From the NCBI GenBank assembly GCA_013368315.1, contig JAACJM010000061.1, forward strand, positions 1-64,000: a stretch of DNA of 64,000 nt. The letters are read 5' to 3'. This DNA is from Tetrapyrgos nigripes (Eukaryota > Basidiomycota > Agaricomycetes > Agaricales > Campanellaceae). The notes below the pieces were generated by a model. The model did no database searches. It saw nothing but the letters and a program-made list of their open reading frames with translations, and was not told the origin of the DNA. Shown here piece after piece: positions 57,703-64,000 of the stretch (the stretch's first letter is position 1; each line of letters begins with the position of its first letter). A program made the translations under genes and the position numbers.

Positions 57703-57795
57703 TATCTAGTAGTCGGGTAAGCTTCCCCATCATTTCGCCAAAGGTGTCTGCTGCTGACACTCCATCGTCTACAAACAGTTCCAAGACTTCATCTG
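57703..57795 (-). pseudogene. Gypsy RT catalytic core fragment
   Basis: DEVLELFVDDGVSAADTFGE, with the RT catalytic FVDD box, lies between the MITE and the solo LTR. Confidence 0.8.
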
Positions 57796-58264
57796 TGTCA
57801 TGAATCGCCTCCCGTTCTCTTCATTCTCTTCATTTTCTTTCTACTACCTATTCACTTTCCGTTCTATTCTGTCTATAAACCCATAAACACTAATTACTTC
57901 TCATCATCGTCCATTCCGATCTATGACTCACTTCTCCGTTCCCTCTATCTCCATGGACATTCCCACATATATACTTCCTTACTTGACTCTCACTCTTATC
58001 TCCTCCGATCCCTAAAACTCCATGGACATTCTCACATATTCACTTCTCTCTTATATATATCGTAGATCTCGTAGCTAGGTTCCTCAGTCTGTTCACTTCG
58101 TCTCTACTCCGCTCTTAGTACAGTGCAGTATCGAGCATAGTCAGCTACTCGATCCCTTCTCATATCTATCATCTCTCCTTTATCTCATCTCGTTGTAACC
58201 AGCCGAATCTATCTTGTTCATTGTGTGACTTGGGTGGTTTTGCTAAGTGACAACGTTCTTGACA
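57796..58264. mobile_element. Solo LTR inside gypsy RT, with perfect 5-bp TSD
   Basis: Starts TGTCATGAATCGCC and ends AACGTTCTTGACA, flanked by ATCTG at 57791-57795 and 58265-58269. Same family as 5457-5884 (shared TGTCATGAATC, TAGGTTCCT.AGTCTGT and GTTCTTGACA), but this copy keeps CpGs (TCGTCC, CTCGTAG, CGAGCATAG), so it is younger than its host. Confidence 0.9.
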
Positions 58265-59211
58265 ATCTGCAATGAGGTCACCCAGGAGATCTGCTGTCAT
58301 CTGAGCAAATGTCGAAGGTGCACCTGTTAGTCCAAACGGCATCCGTTTGTACCAAAAATAACCCCTCCCTTCCACATAGAAACATGTATACGGCTGGGAT
58401 TCTGGGGCTACTTCACATGTGTAGAAGCCTGAGGCAAAGTCAAAGAGGGACAGGTAGCAATGGCTGCTCACCCATTGCTGCTTGGGTCTGATATCCCTTT
58501 GAGGCACTTTGTTGATGGCATCGAAATTTTGACAGACTCTCCATTTTTGGGCAGGTGGTGCATCAAGTTCATTGATAGCTGTTGGGGTCGGGGTGGAAGT
58601 TGGAAGGCTGGTGCTAATCCTGCAAGCATGCATTGGTCATTGAGACGGTGCTGCAGCTCTTCTAGCATTAAGCCACCACCCTCGTGAGACTTTTGGGCCA
58701 ATGTGGTTGGTGAAACACATTTCACTTGGTCTGGCTGATACTGCTCTATAATCCCTGCCTCCAGCATCTCGTCAATCTTCTGGTGGAAGAATTTCTTCTG
58801 TGGAGGTGTCAAAGGTCACTGGTGGATGTTTTTTGGAAATTCTGCCCTATGTGTAGCACCATCTACTGTGTGGACTTCACTGACAGAAAGTGCAAAGCAG
58901 TCTGCATAGGAACAAAGCAGTGCAACCACTTGGCACTGCTCGTCCTCTGTCAAGTCTGCAGGATACAGTCGACCCTTTCTGGTAGGAACGGTTTCAATTT
59001 CTGAGTAAATATATTCTTGCTGTGCAGTCCCTCCAATGGCACCTCCTGTGATGTCTTCGTCTACTGATACATGGCACACTGAGTTATCTGAAAGTGTAGG
59101 TGTATTAGTTGTGTGCTTTGCAGTAGAGGGATTATCAAAGAAGATTTCCCTCGAGAGGGGTGCACAACTACCCCCCATGAAGTTCTCGTGCTTTGTCCTG
59201 GTTTTTGACAC
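58265..59211 (-). pseudogene. Gypsy reverse transcriptase N-terminal part
   Basis: From 59211 down: a linker (CSYADCFALSVSEVHTVDGA), then FFHQKIDEMLEAGIIEQ, KWRVCQNFDAINKVPQRDIR, YLSLFDFASGFYTCEV, FYVEGRGYFWYKRMPFGL and TGAPSTFAQMTADLLGDLIA, all RT palm/finger motifs. One stop near 58813 and a frame change near 58590 interrupt it. Confidence 0.85.
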
Positions 59212-59217
59212 CCAACA

Positions 59218-60062
59218 TCATTTCCCCACAACCCTTGCCTTCTGCTTCACTACTTTTGGTACTGTTTCTGCCCCCTCTTGTACCACCTTTGTCTGTTGTG
59301 AGTTTTTCTTCTTCAGGTTGCGCTTATTCCTTTGTTTAGAACACTGCTTCACAAATATGTCTATGCCCTGTTGTTGCCAAAAGATCCAGGGCTCTTCCTT
59401 GTCCTCTACCTCTTCAACTGTGACTTTGTATTTGAAGGTGTGTTTCCCAGAATCATCCAATGCTACCGTTGTGACACTATTAGTAACATCCTTGGTCAGG
59501 TCCAGGTTATCATTGGAGACTTGCCTCAAGGGGTCTTTGCTTGGATTACCCCCTGTTAAGTCTTCGCACTGTCCTCCCAAGAGCTCATTCTGCAGGTCCA
59601 CTTTTCCAGAACCATGAGGTATGTGTATAACATCCCATTCATAATTGTGGTTAGCCTTGAACTGAGTCAACAGGGGTTTTCTGACCAGAAACTCCCATGC
59701 TCCTCCACTATCAAACACCTCAAATTCTCCATCCACTTCCACCCCACCGAGAACCAAACGACCTTTCCAGCATACCAGGCTAGGTACAATCACACCATTT
59801 GCCATGGTTCCCAGCCAGTATGATACACCTCCTCTGACATGGCCACTACCATAGCACCATCGTCGAAAAATCCTTTCACCACCACAACATTATCTGCACT
59901 GACAATTCCCAATTCATGGACAAAAGGTACTGCTTTCGCATCTTCCTCTTGCACTGAGTAGAGATCAATAACCTCATATTCAGATTGCGCAACTACATCA
60001 AGAACAGCTGTAAGGCTATTTTCAGTCCATGTGGGGCTTTCCATGCTTTCCCTAGTCAGCAC
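59218..60062 (-). pseudogene. Gypsy retropepsin region
   Basis: FFDDGAMVVAMSEEVYHTG, with the DxG active-site area (DDG), then GVIVPSLVCWKGRLVLGGVE and DSGGAWEFLVRKPLLTQFKA, a layout typical of gypsy aspartic proteases in mushrooms. Frame changes lie at about 59800 and 60000. Confidence 0.7.
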
Positions 60063-60249
60063 CTACTCCTGTCTAGGGATCTCTACCCTTCTAGGCTGTT
60101 CATTACTGTGGGCCGTCTGTTTGACATTTATGCAGATGGCCCTTCTCCATTTCCCTGGCCTTCGTTCCCATATGTCTGCTCATATCCATACTCCCCATAA
60201 CCATATCCCCCATATCCGTATCCCCCATACCCATAGTCCACAAAAGCCA

Positions 60250-61640
60250 TAATGACACTGTTGGGGTCATCTCACAGGTATGGCCCTAGCTCAGCACTAC
60301 ATAACCATCTCCAAGCTCTCTCTTTCTTGTTGAGAGTTCGGTTCTGGCACTCATCACCCCTGTGTCCACCTTTTCTGCATTGGAAGCATTCACCAGTACA
60401 GACATTGGAGGTTCCTGGCATAAGAGGGTAGGGCTGTTCAAAAGTGACCAGTGTGGCATTTCCCCCATGACGTTGAGCCTATTCCTCTTTCTGCACAATA
60501 TATTCCTGCCAGCCTGTTTTGGTGTTTGGATGGTGGATTAACACTGTGACATTGCGACGTAGAACACCTTTCTGCTCTTCTGTGAGGCATGCCAATTTTC
60601 GCTGAGGCTGCCCAAACATTCCTCCCCTCTGCCCATAACCAAAACCTCTGCAACCTCAAAAACCTGTGCCATATTCTCCACCATATCCTCCACCATATCC
60701 TCCTCAAAAACCATTGTATCCTCCTCAGAATCCCCTACCACCTCCATAGGCATTGCCAAAACCAGTTGGTGCAAAGGCAGTATCTCCACCTCCAAGTGTT
60801 GTAGATGCTAGCCATCCAGTAATGCCTTTGGTTGGTGATTCAGGTGTCTTGCTGGCAGATCCTAGCAAGCAGTTCAAATACTCTGTCCTCTCCTTCTCCT
60901 TCCTCTCTGCTTCCTTAGCCTTCTCTTTCTCCTTCTTCCAGTCCTCCACAGCATCCTTGATGATCTCCAAATCCATCTTCTTGATTGCCTCCACCAATGA
61001 TCTCCAGTCCTTGTGTGTGCTCCCCACATTGTTGGAAATGACTTTGGGAAGCCTTCTGCATATGTCTGGGATAAGGAGCGCACCTTCAGAGATCTTCACC
61101 TGCTTGGTGAGTCCCTCCAAATCTATTGCTGCTTTGACATGGCTCCAGACTGATATTCCACCCTTGTCAACCTTTTCATCAGCTCGTCCTTGTCCAGCAT
61201 GTACTCCATTAACTCAGTGACATAGTGTGATGGTTCTTTCTTGATCTATGTAATGCATGGCCACTTCTTCTCAAACTCCACCTCCAATTCCTCCCATGTT
61301 GTAGGTGGGTCAGCCACATCCATCAGCTCTAGGTACCATTCCTCTGCAATGGACCCTGGGTATAGGAAGTTTTTCAACGTTTTGACCATCCTGGTGTCAT
61401 TCATTTCCAAACCCAGCAGGTATATGCCAGTTTGCTTGAACCAGACTGCCACGTTTTCGTTGTTGTTGGAGTCACCTGTGAAGAGTTGTTGGGCTTCCTC
61501 TTTTTAGTGGGGTTTCTAAGAAGGGCAGGTGCAGGAGAGGTTTCTGGGGTGCTATATGGGGGAACCAGGAAGGTGTCGTTGAGGATACCCCGGAACTTGT
61601 TGAGGATGTGGCCAGTACTACCATATGTCTGGTCAATCTA
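60250..61640 (-). pseudogene. Gypsy gag with CCHC zinc knuckle, disrupted
   Basis: N-terminal capsid-like part VKTLKNFLYPGSIAEEWYLE and TWEELEVEFEKKWPCI (61450-61250), a charged helical part (DWKKEKEKAKEAERKEKE), a Gly/Tyr-rich stretch (GGYGGGYGGEYG) and the CCHC knuckle CFQCRKGGHRGDEC (about 60345-60390). Two of the TGA stops in the Gly-rich stretch sit in GF*GGY contexts that suggest former CGA. Confidence 0.75.
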
Positions 61641-61895
61641 GCCCTACAACAAACTCTGATTCCACTGCTCTTACAGGACCCGAGTACGACCTCTGGTTCA
61701 CACCGGCACCTTGGTGGGAGTCTCCAGTCACAGTATAACGCCAGGTTGTGGACAGTAGTAGGTGGTATTGGAATGATGACTTGGGAGCTAGAAGCTGTGA
61801 CTGGTGTACATATTTGGGAACTGGGGAACGTGGATCAAAACATGGGTGACATGTGGAAGTTCTCTGGATTTGCTGTGTGTAGAAGTAGCCTAGTA

Positions 61896-61920
61896 GGGTC
61901 GAATCATGCTCTTGTCACCA
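61896..61920 (-). promoter_or_regulatory. Gypsy primer-binding site
   Basis: On the minus strand, three bases after the LTR, TGGTGACAAGAGCATGATTC is followed by GACCC. Its complement GGGTCGAATCATGCTCTTG...CACCA looks like a tRNA 3' end (T-loop plus acceptor plus CCA). The isoacceptor was not identified. Confidence 0.75.
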
Positions 61921-61923
61921 AGA

Positions 61924-62084
61924 TGGAGATGGCCGAGGGGAAACTGGTTAGCAAGAGATGCCGACACGAAGTCACGTCATGGTCTGTCTTGTACCTCACT
62001 AACTACTACAACCTGTATCTATGTAGAAGTTCATGCCAAACATGTACAAACAACCAGCCCCTAATCCCTTCTCTCTCTACTCCA
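61924..62084 (-). repeat. Gypsy LTR (5' LTR on the minus strand)
   Basis: TGGAGATGGCCGAGGGG to CTCTACTCCA; matches 54651-54792 over GCAAGAGATGCC and GGTCTGTCTTGT to the end. Confidence 0.85.
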
Positions 62085-62480
62085 GTGCAAGCTGTAGAAA
62101 CTGCAAAACATGGACTACACTTCTACCAAATTTACTTCACTTGCATCGAGTATACACATAGTGTGTGGAACAATAGTGTTAAATTGAATTTGTTGGTTTT
62201 GTGTTACCTTTTTGTGAAATTGGTTATAAGGCATTTGAGTCTACAAGTGCTGATTTGAAACTGTTGGTTTATACTTTGTGTGCACTTGTGCAAAAACACT
62301 CCCAAAAATCCCAAGTCCTTGTAGTACAAGTGAACTGTTGAGTATTCTGACTACTCGGAACACTCGCACTTTACAATTTGTATAAAAGTCTTTAAGTTTG
62401 TGTTTGTTCTACACTTACACAAAAGAAACCTATTAATGTCTGTTCCCTTTTGTTCATTGTCACCAAGTCATCCACCATCT
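62085..62480. mobile_element. Long LTR-like repeat X, copy 2, right part
   Basis: Continues the match to 46930-47345 (GTAGAAACTG, a T/G-rich stretch with TTGTTGGTTTTGTGTT, CCCAAAAATCCCAAG, AAAGAAACCTATTA). It shows repeat X was present before the gypsy insertion. Confidence 0.6.
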
Positions 62481-63172
62481 CTGTCTTGCTCACTGGTCTC
62501 CCCATCCTGCCCGGTGTTCAGTCTTTGCTTATAAATAAACACCCTCAAGTCTGAACTCCTGTGTTTATGTACAGTTATCCTCAAGGTGCTCAAGCCACAA
62601 GTCTATCTGCAGTTCACAAATCCTGGTCTGCCTCATCTCTGTGTCTTCTCTCATCAAGATTTGTTCTGTATGAGGCTTTGAAGGCAAGATCTTGTCCAGG
62701 AGTGAAGGATTGGTAGCAGATAAGGTATGCAAATCCATTCTTGTCATTATTCTCCTTACTGACTCATATGTTTGTACTCATTACAATGTGGCAAAAGAGC
62801 ATAGATGGGGAGACAAGCATTGGGCCATGTCTGGAGAGAGAGAGCAAGAGAGGGCTTAGATAGTAGGACTCACATTTGTGTACTCATGTCTATTATCTAC
62901 ATGTCTGAATACATGGTTCTTTGTTTATTATTTTGTTTCATCACATTAAGGAATATAAGAAGCATTTCAAAACCTATGATCTACGCCTGTCAACCTGCAA
63001 TAGGTTGCTCTTCAACCTAATGTGGGTTTAGGTTGATTTTGTTGGTTTTAGGAACCTATTGCAGGTAGGTTACCCTTCAACCTACAAATCATCCTAATGC
63101 TGGCTGACACTAAACCATTGTTAGGTTGAAATTCTAGGTTGCTTGTCAACCTGCTGGAACTCCACAGTGTAA
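62481..63172. other. Inserted DNA with GGTTG foldback words, no gene
   Basis: 62481-62985 shows nothing recognisable. 62990-63165 repeats CAACCTGCAATAGGTTGC, TTCAACCTAATG and TTAGGTTGA words in both orientations, related to 52868-52985, and may be a foldback element flanking the inserted block. Confidence 0.4.
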
Positions 63173-63628
63173 CCCCAACCTGGTCCCCAATCATAATCAG
63201 TTCTCAATTCTTCAACCCACAAGGGAAAAACACCAGAACTGTCCTCTTATACTTCTGCCACTTGGGGTCAGTTCCAAACTTTTTGTCACCTGCTTTTTTG
63301 TGAAGGGGACACCAGAGACCTATACATAATATAACAATATAATGTGAGAGATAGAGACCAGAGTTAGTCAGTGAGTCAAATCAACATTGACAAAGGAGTA
63401 CAAGGGAAGGAAGACTGGAGTAAGGAAAGCAAAGAAAAAAACACAAAAACACAAAAACACAAAAAACTCACATTTGTCAAAAGCAAATACATGAACAACC
63501 AAAGCAACTGTTCCTCTGAGAAAATGATGAGTCTGAAGGGCAGCAGTGGACAATGCCCAGATTCCAGTCCAGATGCCTACTTCACTGACATAGCTATAGA
63601 TGAGACAACAATGGAAAAGAGGAAGGAG
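63173..63628 (-). pseudogene. DUF1295 pseudogene, copy 4, CpG-depleted 3' end
   Basis: Aligns with 35570-36040 (the last two exons and introns of the intact gene). CpG positions are mostly changed (GGGGTCGGTTCC to GGGGTCAGTTCC, GTCGCCTGC to GTCACCTGC, CCGGAGACC to CCAGAGACC). The copy stops at 63628, where an LTR-like sequence begins. Confidence 0.85.
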
Positions 63629-63841
63629 TGTTGAGAAAATTGATGATGAGGGCAGGAGCACAATGGCAAGAGCGTGATGGCAAAGAGAGAAGCAGCAACA
63701 AAATATATTATTGTCCTATGTAGTGTACAGTGAGGCAATAGGATAAAGAATAGAATGTAAAAAGAAAGTAAAGTTTGTGTACTATACAGTTTTACAGAAA
63801 AGTCTGAAACTGGCTGTCTCTGGCAGATTGTAATTCCAACA
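63629..63841. mobile_element. LTR-like sequence, solo or end of a further element
   Basis: TGTTGAGAAAATTG to TTACAATTCCAACA style ends: plus strand starts TGTTGAG and ends TTCCAACA, inverted TGTTG...CAACA. The reverse end TGTTGGAATTACAATCTGCC recalls copia LTRs. No target duplication seen, and the sequence to 64000 is unassigned. Confidence 0.5.
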
Positions 63842-64000
63842 CCCAGTTGGATCAGCCTGTCAAAGCTCATTCATCACCCATTCTGTACCCTGCCAGACTA
63901 TACTTGGCAGCTCGAAACATTGCCAGACTGCGCTTGGCTATCACTGGACTGTACTCAGCACTCTTGGACAACAACTGGACTGTTGCTCCTGTGCCCATAA

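Larger units (their letters stand above)
54651..62084 (-). mobile_element. Ty3/gypsy LTR retrotransposon with very short LTRs
   Basis: Left LTR 54651-54792 (142 bp) and right LTR 61924-62084 (161 bp), both TGGAG...CTCCA. The element reads on the minus strand: primer-binding site next to the right LTR, gag, protease, RT, RNase H, integrase, then a polypurine tract next to the left LTR, the Ty3/gypsy order with integrase last. It is interrupted by a solo LTR (57796-58264) and a TA-flanked MITE (57133-57702), and has several frameshifts and stops. Flanks GCGC (left) and GTGC (right) may be a target duplication with one CpG change. Confidence 0.9.

Noticed and set aside
61896..61920. Possible tRNA gene (T-loop-like GGTCGAATC and CACCA)
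   Set aside because: Only the 3' end of a tRNA is present, and it sits next to an LTR as a primer-binding site.

Overview
The window is from a filamentous basidiomycete, most likely an Agaricomycete. Host genes are cut by many short GT-AG introns (about 50-65 nt). They include mushroom-type families: a delta-9 desaturase fused to cytochrome b5, a copper-radical oxidase with four WSC domains, Zn2Cys6 regulators and a DUF6535-ankyrin protein. The repeats are Ty1/copia, Ty3/gypsy and hAT elements.

Layout. 0.4-1.9 kb: broken hAT transposase split by a clean non-autonomous hAT element. 2.29-4.62 kb (+): complete 13-exon desaturase with apparent 5-nt and 3-nt microexons. 4.6-9.3 kb: CpG-poor decayed DNA with a 101-bp tandem duplication, a solo LTR, a desaturase/b5 remnant (-) and a hAT MITE. 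9.4-15.5 kb: a duplicated-segment family (repeat A, a membrane-protein gene, repeat B, a DUF1295/SEC14 chimeric pseudogene) and a membrane-protein C-terminal remnant. 15.8-24.2 kb: the main run of intact genes, a Zn2Cys6 factor (-), a DHA14-type MFS exporter (-) and a short-chain dehydrogenase (+, divergent from the exporter). 24.5-29 kb: foldback MITE, second copy of A-B-DUF1295 with an inversion and a 1.2-kb TIR element. 30.2-34.5 kb (+): WSC4-glyoxal oxidase. 34.8-37.9 kb: SEC13 3' fragment, the intact DUF1295 gene, and a PDR-type ABC transporter pseudogene. 39.6-42.6 kb (+): DUF6535-ankyrin gene. 43-63.8 kb: nested transposons.

The 43-63.6 kb block is a degraded copy of the 11.3-14.0 kb segment (membrane protein, repeat B, DUF1295 in the same order and orientation). 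It has grown from under 3 kb to about 20 kb by insertion of a copia element (itself holding a long repeat and a TA-flanked TIR element) and of another long repeat that holds a gypsy element, which in turn holds a solo LTR and a TA-flanked MITE. These copies show CpG to TpG/CpA decay; most of the in-frame stops traced in the copia pol reading are explained by CGA to TGA.

The functional genes do not form one obvious pathway. The factor-exporter-dehydrogenase trio could be a small co-regulated unit. The desaturase and DUF1295 protein act in membrane lipid metabolism and the oxidase at the cell surface. The DUF6535-ankyrin protein, with near-identical tandem ankyrin repeats, is the best candidate for an undescribed recognition-type system. 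Splice sites were assigned by eye from frame and family conservation, without transcript data.
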